From: Planococcus halotolerans
Lineage (GTDB): Bacteria; Bacillota; Bacilli; Bacillales_A; Planococcaceae
Direction of reading: 5' to 3'
Length of the DNA stretch: 64,000 nt
Assembly (NCBI RefSeq): GCF_003289955.1
Contig: NZ_QLZR01000002.1
Location: 496,001 to 560,000, forward strand
Position numbers and translations under genes: made by a program. Under the pieces are notes generated by a model that saw only the letters and a program-made list of their open reading frames with translations, was not told the DNA's origin and did not search any database. Shown here piece by piece: positions 37,453 through 46,709 of this stretch; positions within the stretch are counted from its first letter, which is position 1, and the number at the start of each line of letters is the position of its first letter.

Positions 37453-39166
37453 GCCGGTACACCTCCCATTCAGCCAGCAGAAGCAGTAAAATCAACAGCA
37501 GAAGCAGTGGGATGACAGAACGCTGTGTTGTGGCTTCTGTTTCTGCCGCGTTTCCTGCTGTGAAACTTTGTCCAGCAGTTAATATCTTTTCTTCAGTGTT
37601 CAATTGAACTATGAAATTTTTCGTTTCACCATCACTCACCGCACGGTAGATCCCCGGTTCTGCGGGCGCCCGAAAACTGCTTTGTCCTTCAATATATGAA
37701 AACTGATATTCTTCTTCCTTGAAGATTTCCCATTCACCAGCAGCAGAGGTCAAAGTGACGGCCCGCTGTTCATTCGGCGAAAAAGTTCCAAGGTAATTTT
37801 CGCTTCCCGATAATTCATTGATAGCGCTCCACAGAAATAAAGGAAAGGACGGATTCAATGGCCAGTCGGTGGCCTGTATATCGGCCAGTACAATAATATC
37901 CCCTTCAGGCGATAGTTGAATGAGCGGTTCGCCGCCGATAGCCGCAAGTGTTTCATAACCTTCAAAACCGGGATAGATTTCAGCGATATAAACATCCTCC
38001 ATAGGAGCAAAAGCAAACAAGGGGTGATCAGCAGTGTCGATTTGTCCTGTTGCTTCAAAAGAAGATTCATCATTCCGGCCAATCAAAAGGATTGGCGCCT
38101 CTCCGCCAAGCAGACTGCTTTGGTTGGTGATAAGCGGTAACCCTGCAAAATTTCCGAGCTGGTCCGGTGATGCGGCATTCACCCGGATTCCAAGTGATTC
38201 CACGCCTCTTGACACCAAGCCGTGCAATGTATTATCAATAATGACGGTGCCAGCGGGGCGATTGATATAGGCGAATGCCCGATTATCCAATATGTAATCA
38301 TCATTAACGTTCAGATTTGCCTGCCATAATTCAGCGTTCGGCAAATTTTCAAAAGGCACCAGCTTCTCCTCTCCGGATGCCAGCTCAATTTCTGCGCGTG
38401 CTTCATAATCTCCATCAGTTAGTTCAAGGGTTCCTGCCATAGCCTCTTCACTGTCATTGACAACCTTTACGATTGCACGGTCTTCCCCATTCCCTTCTGC
38501 CACACCGAATTGGCGAATCGAAACATTGGCCGGCTTTTCTGTATTCGCATGGATTTCATATGCTGTCCCGGTTTTATTGGCCAGAATGGTGCGGTCAAGA
38601 GAATCCGTGAAAATATGAATAACGGTAGAGTCATTGTCAGTCAAGGTTTCAGCGAAGAGAATCGTTTTTTCCAGTTGGGACGATTCATAACTTACAGCAA
38701 TCTCATCAATTTCCTGCTGCAACTTACGCCCCGACTCTTCTTTCCTGACAAGAATTTCAGGCGTACTGCCGGCATTAATGATTGTCACCGGTTTTCCTTC
38801 CGCTTGGGCGGCCAACTCTTTCATCCGCTCTTTTTGCTGTTCCAGCTGGCTTGGAGAACCTGCCAGCATTGAAGCAGAGGTATCGATGATGAAGATGAAT
38901 TCCCCTCCATCGAGACTGTCTGATTTTAAATACGGATTAAGAAGTGCCAGCACAAGCAGTAAAAGGGCTGCCAGCTGCAGATAGAATAATGCATGATGCT
39001 GCAATTTTTTCAGGTAGGGCGATGCCTGCATCTTTTTCATCACTTGCTGCCAATAAAGTATAGAAGAAACTTGCTGGTCCTTATACTTTTTGCGGTACAG
39101 ATAATAAATGATGAGAGCAATGGGCATAACAATTGTCCAGATCAGCCCCCAGTTTGATATCCCCAT
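37433..39166 (-). CDS. BatA-like VWA-domain membrane protein
   Basis: 577 residues. Two N-terminal helices (about 8-23 and 60-80) as in BatA/aerotolerance proteins, a VWA domain with FIIDTSASM (MIDAS) near residue 95, a long beta-rich extracytoplasmic part and a C-terminal helix with Leu/Ile run LLLLLILLLLLAEW. ATG 39166 has GAGGTG upstream. It follows DUF58 by 11 bases and overlaps the next VWA gene. BatA-type proteins work with MoxR ATPases; the substrate here is unknown. Confidence 0.87.
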   Translation of the reverse strand: MGISNWGLIWTIVMPIALIIYYLYRKKYKDQQVSSILYWQQVMKKMQASPYLKKLQHHALFYLQLAALLLLVLALLNPYLKSDSLDGGEFIFIIDTSASMLAGSPSQLEQQKERMKELAAQAEGKPVTIINAGSTPEILVRKEESGRKLQQEIDEIAVSYESSQLEKTILFAETLTDNDSTVIHIFTDSLDRTILANKTGTAYEIHANTEKPANVSIRQFGVAEGNGEDRAIVKVVNDSEEAMAGTLELTDGDYEARAEIELASGEEKLVPFENLPNAELWQANLNVNDDYILDNRAFAYINRPAGTVIIDNTLHGLVSRGVESLGIRVNAASPDQLGNFAGLPLITNQSSLLGGEAPILLIGRNDESSFEATGQIDTADHPLFAFAPMEDVYIAEIYPGFEGYETLAAIGGEPLIQLSPEGDIIVLADIQATDWPLNPSFPLFLWSAINELSGSENYLGTFSPNEQRAVTLTSAAGEWEIFKEEEYQFSYIEGQSSFRAPAEPGIYRAVSDGETKNFIVQLNTEEKILTAGQSFTAGNAAETEATTQRSVIPLLLLLILLLLLAEWEVYRRGTSYR

Positions 39167-39177
39167 TCCCTTTCACC

Positions 39178-40038
39178 TCACCTGATCCATTTTTGTTTAA
39201 GCAATTGATGTAGAAATACATGCTGGATACCATCTTCCACATGGACCGGCATATACTGGACGCCGTATCTGCGGCATAAAGCCTGCAGGCCATCAATGTG
39301 TTCAAGCCGCTTCCGGTTATAATTCTCAGCAGTTTGCGAAGACATCGTAACATTGAAGGCATCTGAACTTTCATCATCGATCAAACGCAGATCTCCCGCG
39401 AACAATGGCTGTCGTTCCTGTTGATCGGATACATGCATAAAACGGACATCTTTTGAATATTTAACTGCTCTGCTGAAAAACCGCTGCCACTCATCCAGTG
39501 TTTCCAAAGCATCCGACAAGACGAACAACACAGTTGATCCTTGCGCCGGCTGAAAGTCCGCAACTTCCGCAAATCTTTTTTCATCAGCTACCGGAAGGGA
39601 CATGATGAAGTGGTTGAATAATTTCTGGGCCGACTTTCCTTTTCTTTTCAGCGGCGGATTTGTGCCTTGTCCAATCGAAAGAGTCAATTTATCATCATTC
39701 AATAACACAATGGATCCCAGTGAAAAAGCCAGCTGTTTTGTAAATAGCCATTTGCCTTTCATCGACTTTGAACCATCGACCATGATGTGGACACGCATTT
39801 CCTGTTCGTCCAGAAACCTTTTGATATAAACTCTTTCCGTTCTGGCAAAGACATTCCAATCAATATGGCGGACGTCATCGCCTGGATGGTATTCCCGGAA
39901 ATCGGAAAAATCCATTGACGAACCAAAACGCCGTGAGCGGCTTGATCCTTTGTGATGCCCTCTTATTTTCGATTTGGTGCCAATCGAGTAACGTCCAAGG
40001 CCGGAAACCCAGTGTTCAGGCAATTGAAGGAAATTCAT
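39178..40038 (-). CDS. DUF58 (VWA-like) protein
   Basis: 286 residues, soluble. The DUF58 signature DFREYHPGDDVRHIDWNVFAR is near residue 50; the VWA-like fold has MVDGSKSM with the MIDAS residues. DUF58 proteins almost always pair with MoxR ATPases and are thought to be their adaptors or clients. Its ATG overlaps the MoxR stop codon (ATGA). Confidence 0.93.
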   Translation of the reverse strand: MNFLQLPEHWVSGLGRYSIGTKSKIRGHHKGSSRSRRFGSSMDFSDFREYHPGDDVRHIDWNVFARTERVYIKRFLDEQEMRVHIMVDGSKSMKGKWLFTKQLAFSLGSIVLLNDDKLTLSIGQGTNPPLKRKGKSAQKLFNHFIMSLPVADEKRFAEVADFQPAQGSTVLFVLSDALETLDEWQRFFSRAVKYSKDVRFMHVSDQQERQPLFAGDLRLIDDESSDAFNVTMSSQTAENYNRKRLEHIDGLQALCRRYGVQYMPVHVEDGIQHVFLHQLLKQKWIR

Positions 40039-41027
40039 CTGCTTCTCCCTCGTCCGGCAGCTTCCAGCACCTGGTCGATCAATAAATCGATATCCGCCCC
40101 GTCGGCCTCTCCTTCATAATTCAGCAGCAGCCGATGACGCAACACCGGTTTTGCGACATATTTCAAATCACCGATTGAAACGTGATACCGCCCTTCAGTC
40201 AATGCACGCGCTTTTGCAGTCCTGATTAAACTTTGCAGGCCGCGTGGTCCGCTGCCATATTGCACAAATCGGATAATGTCTTCTATTTCTGTCTGCAAAG
40301 GATCAGTGCTTTGGATAATATCGACAGCAACCAGCAGAATATCATCAGCTATCAGCACTTCTTTGGCAAGCTGCTGAGCTGCCAGCAGATCGCTTGTGCC
40401 CATTTGTTTCACTAACAATATTTCCTCGGTGCCCGTTGTCCGCCGCACAATTTCAGCCAGTTCTTCACGGGAAGGGGACGGAATTTTTATTTTGCATAAA
40501 AAACGGTCCATCTGGGCTTCGGGCAGCGGATAAGTTCCTTCCATCTCAATGGGATTCTGGGTTGCCAGAACGAAAAACGGCCGTGCCATGTTTTTGGTGT
40601 CGCCAAGGACGGTGACGGTTTTTTCCCCCATCGCTTCCAATAAGGCACTTTGCGTTTTCGGTGTAGCCCGGTTTATTTCGTCAGCCAGCACCATCTGGCT
40701 GAAAATCGGTCCTTCGCGAAAAGTGAATTGTTGTTTACCAGCAGCGTCTCTTTCAATTAAACTGGTACCGGTAATATCAGATGGCATCAAATCAGGAGTG
40801 AATTGGATTCTTGAAAACGACAGATCCAGCACTTCCGCTATTGTGCGGATCAGCATCGTTTTGCCGAGGCCAGGCAAGCCTTCAAGCAATGCGTGGCCAT
40901 CGGAAAGGATGGAATAAAGCGAAAACTCGACAGCTTCTTCCTGGCCCACAATAAAGCGGCCGATTTCATTTCTGACCTGCTGAAGTTTCAAGCTCATTTC
41001 CGTAAATTGTTCCGCTGTCACTGTCAT
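40035..41027 (-). CDS. MoxR-family AAA+ ATPase
   Basis: About 330 residues. Walker A GLPGLGKT, Walker B LADEINRA, sensor ATQNPIE and the MoxR C-terminal lid are intact. MoxR ATPases act as chaperones that mature or insert metal into complexes, commonly with VWA proteins. ATG 41027 lies six bases after AGGG; 41030 is an alternative. Follows the coiled-coil gene and overlaps DUF58. A paralogue is at 56857-57792. Confidence 0.94.
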   Translation of the reverse strand: MTVTAEQFTEMSLKLQQVRNEIGRFIVGQEEAVEFSLYSILSDGHALLEGLPGLGKTMLIRTIAEVLDLSFSRIQFTPDLMPSDITGTSLIERDAAGKQQFTFREGPIFSQMVLADEINRATPKTQSALLEAMGEKTVTVLGDTKNMARPFFVLATQNPIEMEGTYPLPEAQMDRFLCKIKIPSPSREELAEIVRRTTGTEEILLVKQMGTSDLLAAQQLAKEVLIADDILLVAVDIIQSTDPLQTEIEDIIRFVQYGSGPRGLQSLIRTAKARALTEGRYHVSIGDLKYVAKPVLRHRLLLNYEGEADGADIDLLIDQVLEAAGRGRSR

Positions 41028-41045
41028 CATTATCCCTGCTTTCAA

Positions 41046-42464
41046 TTATTTGCTGTCAATTGATGAAAAATATTGTTCCACTATATTTTGTAGGTCCGGC
41101 GGCAATTTCATGCGATTGGCACTGGAAAAATAGGAATCGCTGTAAGACCCCACCACTTCACGATAAGGGCGGATGGTCCCGCGCTCTGCGTCAACAGCTC
41201 CTTCTTCAAAGGACCCAGCTTCTCCTTCTGATAATTCCCCGTCATCGACGGTTGTTTCACCGCTGCCGCCGATTCTTGAAGGTATACTCAGCATTTCCCT
41301 GCTGCCTTGGCCTGTACCCGCTCCTTGGCTGGGAGTCGCGCCGGTGCCTTCACCGCCGCTCTGTCCTCCGCCAGTACCTTCGTCACCGCCTGCTGCAGAT
41401 TCTTCTGAACCTTCACTTTCTTGTGCCGCTCCATCGCCCTCGGTTCCATTCCCGCTCCCAGCTTGCCCCGCAGTTTCTCCTTCACTTGAAGCTCCCGTAT
41501 TTTCACCGTTGTCTCCGCCAGCTTGTTCGCCATCCGTTTTGTCATTGGACGCTGAACCTTCGCTTCCGGATTCACCACTCGTGCCATCTTCTGATCCAGC
41601 GCTTTCTTCCGGTTCTGAACGGTCATTCGCCGCAATTGACTGCTGCAGATCAAACGACACCGGTTTTCCCATTTCACTGAGAGCAGTTTGCGTATCCCCT
41701 GCTTGCTGGGCCAAATGTTGAGATGCTTCTCCCAGGTCTTCCGCTTCTTCGCTTGCCTGCTCAGTGCCTTCCCGTTCTTTCTCCCGCTGTTTCAAAGCCA
41801 GTTCTTTCTGCTTTTTCACCAATTCGCGCAGAGCCTGTTCAGGTGTTTCGCTGTCATTTAACTTTTCCTCAAGGCTTTCGAGTTCTTTTTTTACGTCAGG
41901 TAAATCTGCCAGTTCTTTTTGCTTTTCCACCTTTTCAATCATCTCTTCCACTAACTCCTGCTCCTGCTCATGATCTTTCGCTTCGAGCTGGGCTGAAGCT
42001 GGAAATAATCCTGAAAGTGCGAGTAAAATCATTAGGCCAACAGCTGTAAGGAGCCATTTTGGTGAAAACCATTCATTTTTCTCTTTTTTGAATAATTGAT
42101 AACTGAGATGGATATCCTTTTCGGTCCGGTTTGCCAAATCATCCGCCAACCGGTTGCCAACCGGTATTTGGCTCAAAGTAAGCAATTGGTTATGCGGAGT
42201 AAATTGGTCCAACTCACTGATTGCCTGCTGACGGCGTGGTATTTTCGGAATAGTCAGCAGCACCATGATAAGTATGGTAAGAGCAGCTGCTATATATGAA
42301 TAAAATTCATAATAAGGAATTACGGACAGCCGGGCAATTATCATAATCAACAATGCCGCAGCCAGACCCAAACACAAAGCGATTTGAAGAATTCTTACTA
42401 TATATTGGAGCTTCAGGCGCCGATTAGCCTTTTTGATAAACAATTTGATCTTTTGGCTGTCCAT
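41046..42464 (-). CDS. Membrane protein with coiled coil and low-complexity region
   Basis: 472 residues. Three membrane helices (about 22-42, 53-73 and 135-152), then a Glu/Lys coiled coil (160-240), then about 150 residues of Gly/Ser/Glu-rich disordered sequence, and a short conserved-looking C-terminal segment (PYREVVGSYSDSYFSSANRM, then LPPDLQNIVEQYF). This last part recalls the end of DUF4175-type proteins found beside MoxR/DUF58 genes, but I cannot prove it. ATG 42464 follows AAGGAGG. Possibly the membrane scaffold of the complex. Confidence 0.8.
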   Translation of the reverse strand: MDSQKIKLFIKKANRRLKLQYIVRILQIALCLGLAAALLIMIIARLSVIPYYEFYSYIAAALTILIMVLLTIPKIPRRQQAISELDQFTPHNQLLTLSQIPVGNRLADDLANRTEKDIHLSYQLFKKEKNEWFSPKWLLTAVGLMILLALSGLFPASAQLEAKDHEQEQELVEEMIEKVEKQKELADLPDVKKELESLEEKLNDSETPEQALRELVKKQKELALKQREKEREGTEQASEEAEDLGEASQHLAQQAGDTQTALSEMGKPVSFDLQQSIAANDRSEPEESAGSEDGTSGESGSEGSASNDKTDGEQAGGDNGENTGASSEGETAGQAGSGNGTEGDGAAQESEGSEESAAGGDEGTGGGQSGGEGTGATPSQGAGTGQGSREMLSIPSRIGGSGETTVDDGELSEGEAGSFEEGAVDAERGTIRPYREVVGSYSDSYFSSANRMKLPPDLQNIVEQYFSSIDSK

Positions 42465-42476
42465 AACGCATCCTCC

Positions 42477-43316
42477 TTATCTGTATTTATTCATATTCAC
42501 CCGTAATTTACTTACCGAAAGCCATATCGATCCTACAAAGATTAACATGTAGAAAATCGTATAACTCACCCATAACGGCAGCGGTATTCCCGTCATTTGA
42601 CCGACTTCGTCATTGAATCCTGGTTCAAGCAAAGTCAACAGAACCACTGCAGGATTGATGCTTGCCCAAAAGTAACTGAGCGGGGAAACCCCGGTCCCCA
42701 TGGCAGCTGATGATAGGGAAACAGACAAGATCAGAAAAAATCCCGTAACCGCTGTCAGGAAAATCATCGTGCCATAGGTAACAATCATTGATACGATTGT
42801 TCGGCGGGTCAGCGTTGAATACATGACACCTAAACCGCCGATGACCAATAATGTTAAGAAATAGAACAGAAAAATGATTGCAATCTGGCTCGGGGATACG
42901 CCTCCATATAAAAATACCATACTGTAGATTGGCAACCCCGACACAAGCAGCAGCAACAAGAATGCGATGGAAGACAGCAATTTTCCGAATATGATCTGGA
43001 AACTGCTTTGTGCAGTTGTCAGAAGGATGTTCAAGGTCTGTTTTTCGCGTTCGCTGCTGACGCTTCCGGCGGTAAGTCCCGGCGTGATGAAAAGGATTAA
43101 ACCCAATTGGATATAACTCAGCATACTGAACAGCATAAAACTTTCTTCCGGCCGGAAAAATCCGCTGCCGGAGATTGAACTTGTCAGGTTAATAAAACCG
43201 AAGACGAAGATTCCCATGATCAGCAGATAAAAGAAAAGCCCTGTAAAACTTTTCATATTCCGAAAACGCAATTTTATTTCCTTTACCAGGACAGGATTGG
43301 CGAGGAGCTCCTTCAT
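42477..43316 (-). CDS. ABC-2 type transporter permease
   Basis: 279 residues, six membrane helices, with the ABC-2 family block GSVSSEREKQTLNILLTT after helix 2. Pairs with the ATPase that overlaps its start (ATGA). Whether the pair exports something or acts as an energy module for the VWA complex, as in Gld-type systems, is not known. Confidence 0.9.
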   Translation of the reverse strand: MKELLANPVLVKEIKLRFRNMKSFTGLFFYLLIMGIFVFGFINLTSSISGSGFFRPEESFMLFSMLSYIQLGLILFITPGLTAGSVSSEREKQTLNILLTTAQSSFQIIFGKLLSSIAFLLLLLVSGLPIYSMVFLYGGVSPSQIAIIFLFYFLTLLVIGGLGVMYSTLTRRTIVSMIVTYGTMIFLTAVTGFFLILSVSLSSAAMGTGVSPLSYFWASINPAVVLLTLLEPGFNDEVGQMTGIPLPLWVSYTIFYMLIFVGSIWLSVSKLRVNMNKYR

Positions 43317-44248
43317 AACGTGCCAGCTCCTTTCGTAATTTCCATAAAGACATCTTCAAGGTCCGTTTCTTCTTCAGAGAATGCCAATACTGGCATGCCA
43401 ACGGTAATCGCTTTTCTCAGTAAAGCCAACTGATCCTCTTCTGTGCCTTTATAGAGGAATTGAAGAATACCGCGTTCGCGAATTTCAGTAATTTGGGAAA
43501 CCAGGGGATCATTCTCGAAAAAACGGACCGCATCAGCAAAACTTCCTGTCAATTTCACGCTTATAACTTTTTCGCTCTGCAGTTTTTCCTGAATGCTCTG
43601 AACCGATCCATGCGCGATTAATTCTCCCGAGTCGATTACGCCCAGTGTGTCACACATTTCAGCCAGCTCCGGCAGTATATGGGAAGAAATCAAAATCGTT
43701 TTGCCCATTGCTTTCAACTCTCTCAAAATCTCCCTCATTTCGACTCTTGCACGAGGATCCAGTCCTGAGGCAGGTTCATCGAGTATCAAAACTTTCGGGT
43801 CATGGATCAAAGCCCTGGCAAGACAAAGCCGCTGTTTCATCCCTCTTGACAGCAAATCGACATAGTCGTTCCGTTTATTGGAAAGGTTAACCAGATCAAG
43901 TAGTTTAGGAATCAATACAGCTCTTTGCTGGGCATCCAAACCATAGCTCGCCCCGTAGAAATCAAGATATTCATCTGTCTTTAGTTGGTCATATACACCA
44001 AAGAAGTCCGGCATATAACCAATCTGCTTCCTCACTTCATGCGGACTTTGTGAAATGCTGATGCCATTTATCCAGGCTTCTCCGGAAGTCGGCTGGAGGA
44101 GTGTCGCCAATATTGAAAAGGTTGTGGATTTGCCTGCTCCGTTGGCACCGACAAAACCGAAGACCGTTCCTTCTTCTATTGTCAGATTCAAATCTTTCAA
44201 CGCATAGAAGGATCCGTATTTTTTCGTCAATCCCTTAATTTCGATCAT
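43313..44248 (-). CDS. ABC transporter ATP-binding protein
   Basis: 311 residues. Walker A GANGAGKST, Q-loop IGYMPD, signature LSRGMKQRL, Walker B VLILDEPASGLD and His switch SSHI are intact; about 90 residues of C-terminal extension are typical of ABC-2 exporters. It overlaps both neighbours by four bases, so expression is tightly coupled. Confidence 0.95.
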   Translation of the reverse strand: MIEIKGLTKKYGSFYALKDLNLTIEEGTVFGFVGANGAGKSTTFSILATLLQPTSGEAWINGISISQSPHEVRKQIGYMPDFFGVYDQLKTDEYLDFYGASYGLDAQQRAVLIPKLLDLVNLSNKRNDYVDLLSRGMKQRLCLARALIHDPKVLILDEPASGLDPRARVEMREILRELKAMGKTILISSHILPELAEMCDTLGVIDSGELIAHGSVQSIQEKLQSEKVISVKLTGSFADAVRFFENDPLVSQITEIRERGILQFLYKGTEEDQLALLRKAITVGMPVLAFSEEETDLEDVFMEITKGAGTL

Positions 44249-46611
44249 TGGTCAACCACTCCTTCCAGTTCGATTTTGGGTATAGTGATTTCCGAATAGC
44301 CGGTCATTTCATTTTTAGTGATTCGGATTTCAATATTTCCCCCATCGGAAATATAATTCCCACTGTTTCCGGATAAATCATTTGACCCGGCAGCCAAAGG
44401 TTCATATTCGCCAGTATCTGTCCGTAAGATTGAAAACTCCACATCTGTTGAAGCTGATTGTGTTTCAAAACGGGACCATTCAGTCTCCTTTTCCGTCAAT
44501 GCAGACGGCAATTCATACAGAACTCGATATTCTCCAGGTTCTAAGCCATAAAAATGGGGATTATCAGGATACTTCTCGACATGTCCCATAGCACTTTGTG
44601 GTTGCACATCAATCCTCAAATTATCAGAACTGATGGCAACTTCCCCATCAAAGTTCATGCTCGGTTCAAAACTTTGTGCAAGCAAATGGACTGCCGACAC
44701 ATTCGCTTCCTGCTTCTCCAACGCTACAGGTGCGATTGCCGCATCCGCATAAGCGATTAAATAAGGAGTTGTCGCGTCTCTTCCAAGATGTTCGTATGAC
44801 ATTGCCAATGCACTTTGTTTTCTCGCTTCAATTAATTCCTCTTCACCGCCGCTGCCAATCGTTTGAGGCACCTGGTATTGGGCAATAGGCGATATTGGCT
44901 GCAGCAAGTCTGACTGGACAGCTTCAGCAATCTGCTTTTCTTCATCAGGATTGAAATCCCCCAACGTTATCAGCCTGGTACCGGTCCAGATTGCGGCGTC
45001 CTTGACAGAAAACGGGAATGAATTTCGTACTGTGCCTGTCAGGTTTCCATTTTCCATTGCCAGTTGAATATCAAATTGGCCACTTCCGCTGATATAGGAT
45101 TCTCCTATTACTGAAGCCATTGACCAATAGCGCATATCTCTTACAGTCAATGTGGAGCCTGCTGCCCCTTTTTCCAGTATCGCATTTTGATGTGCATTGC
45201 TTGCTGAGAACTGGTCCCCGGTGGTAGCAGTCATCGTCGTGTTCGCAGGAGCAGTAAAACGATAATCGCCGCTGCGGTTCGATAATAAGGTGTTCATATA
45301 ATAACCATTCAGTCCGCCATCTCCATCCACTTCAAAAAAACCGGTTTGCTGGATTTGGGGATTGGCTATCCTGTCTTTGGCACCTGCGGCAAAAATCCCG
45401 ATAGAGGCAAGTACAGCTATTAAGGGAATTGCCAGCCATGCATATTCCCGTTTGTCTTTTTTAATAAGAAAAATATAAAGCACTGGAACAACAATGATGA
45501 TATACAAAAGAATAATCAGGAACATTGCCGTTTTGGATACAGCAAAACTTTCAAACAATTCATTAACCATTCCGATTTCATACGATATTCTCTCTTTAAT
45601 CGACTGATCCTGCTGATATGCAGAAGATATCTGATCTGCTTCAAATAAATTCACCAGCAATTCTTCGTATCCTTCCTGAGAAATAACGGGCTCGTCGCCG
45701 AGTGAAAAAGCGGTTTGAATAATCGTACCCGCTCCGACCGTTCTTTTCACAGCCAAAACCCGGCCTTGTTCTTCAAGTACCACTTGGGCGTCTTCCCCGA
45801 CATCAGCCTGGTAAACTGAAATTGGGTTCTCAAGTTCTAAAACGGCCATCTCTTCTGAAGAATTAAGCTGCATCGGCAGCAAGTCAGACAGATTTCCTGT
45901 GGCAGCAGCCAAATTGCTGTCAGCGCCTACAAGGACTTTCCCTCCCTGCTCAAGCCACGCCATAGCGGCCTGCTGCGTTTCAACTGGAAGATCACTGTAG
46001 GGGAATTCATCAATCACCAGGTAATCCAGTGTATCCCATGCAAGCGGATCAGAAGGCAGAGAATTTTCACCCTCCATATTAAAATGGAAAACTTGTGCAC
46101 TTGCACCGCTCACCGGCAAAATCCCCCCCAAACCGCGTAAACGATCAGCGTTTTCAGTCAATGTTGCGATAAAAGGAGTCTCTGGCACAAAATAATTCGG
46201 GCGCAGGGTTTTACTTCCCTGAAAATCGATGGCGTCCCCTTTTTCCCAGCCGCCTTCATATACATAGATTGTTTGGTTCGTGATTCCTCCTGTGTAACTG
46301 TTATCCATCATCCCAGGCAGCGACAGATTGAATGTTTTGGTTTCTCCTGCGGCCAGTTCGAGTGGCACCGAAAGTCCTGCCCCAATGTTATAGCTTTCGG
46401 AATAATCGATGACCAGGTCTCCTGAAAATGCCGTACCATTATTGGAAGCGGTAATTTGTAAAGGCAGCCCCCTGTTGTACTTCACCTTATTTTGGAAACC
46501 GGCTTCCGCATCAATTGTGATATCAGCTTCTGCCGAAGTCTGTACCGGTGAAATATTAAACAGCAGCCAGGCTGAAAAAAGTATGAATGCAAATGATATT
46601 GATCTTTTCAT
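44245..46611 (-). CDS. Large extracytoplasmic/membrane protein leading the MoxR-VWA operon
   Basis: 788 residues. Signal peptide (1-27, likely cut after SAEA), a beta-rich ectodomain with ASNNGTAFSGDLVIDYSES (Ig/NEAT-like strands, family not recognised), a central GATase-like stretch (DYLVIDEFPYSDLPVETQQAAMAW in two parts), two membrane helices (about 373-395 and 400-420), and about 370 further residues outside. First gene of the operon: GGGGGG ribosome site before ATG 46611 and an ECF-type promoter about 30 bases upstream. Could be the receptor or scaffold of the system. Confidence 0.82.
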   Translation of the reverse strand: MKRSISFAFILFSAWLLFNISPVQTSAEADITIDAEAGFQNKVKYNRGLPLQITASNNGTAFSGDLVIDYSESYNIGAGLSVPLELAAGETKTFNLSLPGMMDNSYTGGITNQTIYVYEGGWEKGDAIDFQGSKTLRPNYFVPETPFIATLTENADRLRGLGGILPVSGASAQVFHFNMEGENSLPSDPLAWDTLDYLVIDEFPYSDLPVETQQAAMAWLEQGGKVLVGADSNLAAATGNLSDLLPMQLNSSEEMAVLELENPISVYQADVGEDAQVVLEEQGRVLAVKRTVGAGTIIQTAFSLGDEPVISQEGYEELLVNLFEADQISSAYQQDQSIKERISYEIGMVNELFESFAVSKTAMFLIILLYIIIVVPVLYIFLIKKDKREYAWLAIPLIAVLASIGIFAAGAKDRIANPQIQQTGFFEVDGDGGLNGYYMNTLLSNRSGDYRFTAPANTTMTATTGDQFSASNAHQNAILEKGAAGSTLTVRDMRYWSMASVIGESYISGSGQFDIQLAMENGNLTGTVRNSFPFSVKDAAIWTGTRLITLGDFNPDEEKQIAEAVQSDLLQPISPIAQYQVPQTIGSGGEEELIEARKQSALAMSYEHLGRDATTPYLIAYADAAIAPVALEKQEANVSAVHLLAQSFEPSMNFDGEVAISSDNLRIDVQPQSAMGHVEKYPDNPHFYGLEPGEYRVLYELPSALTEKETEWSRFETQSASTDVEFSILRTDTGEYEPLAAGSNDLSGNSGNYISDGGNIEIRITKNEMTGYSEITIPKIELEGVVDQ

Positions 46612-46641
46612 ATCGTCCCCCCTTTTCTCTCTACTAATTAG

Positions 46642-46666
46642 TACGCTCCAACTGTAAAATAGTTCC
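46642..46666 (-). promoter_or_regulatory. ECF-sigma-type promoter of the MoxR-VWA-ABC operon
   Basis: On the minus strand GGAAC (46666-46662), exactly 16 bases, CGTA (46645-46642). This matches the core and spacing of B. subtilis sigma-W/M/X promoters (consensus TGAAAC-N16-CGTA/C) except for the bases before AAC. Start of the first gene is 31 bases downstream. Confidence 0.45.
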
Positions 46667-46680
46667 TTTAGTTAAAAATA

Positions 46681-46708
46681 AAAACGGACAGCAAAGTGCT
46701 GTCCGCTT
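46681..46708 (-). terminator. Terminator of dapH-ykuR
   Basis: CGGACAGC pairs with GCTGTCCG around five bases; the minus strand continues with TTTTTATTTTT. Confidence 0.85.
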
Positions 46709-46709
46709 T

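Noticed and set aside
41173-41721. 182-residue plus-strand frame rich in Pro, Ser and Ala
   Set aside because: Antisense of the low-complexity Gly/Ser/Glu region in the gene at 41046-42464; its composition is explained by that.
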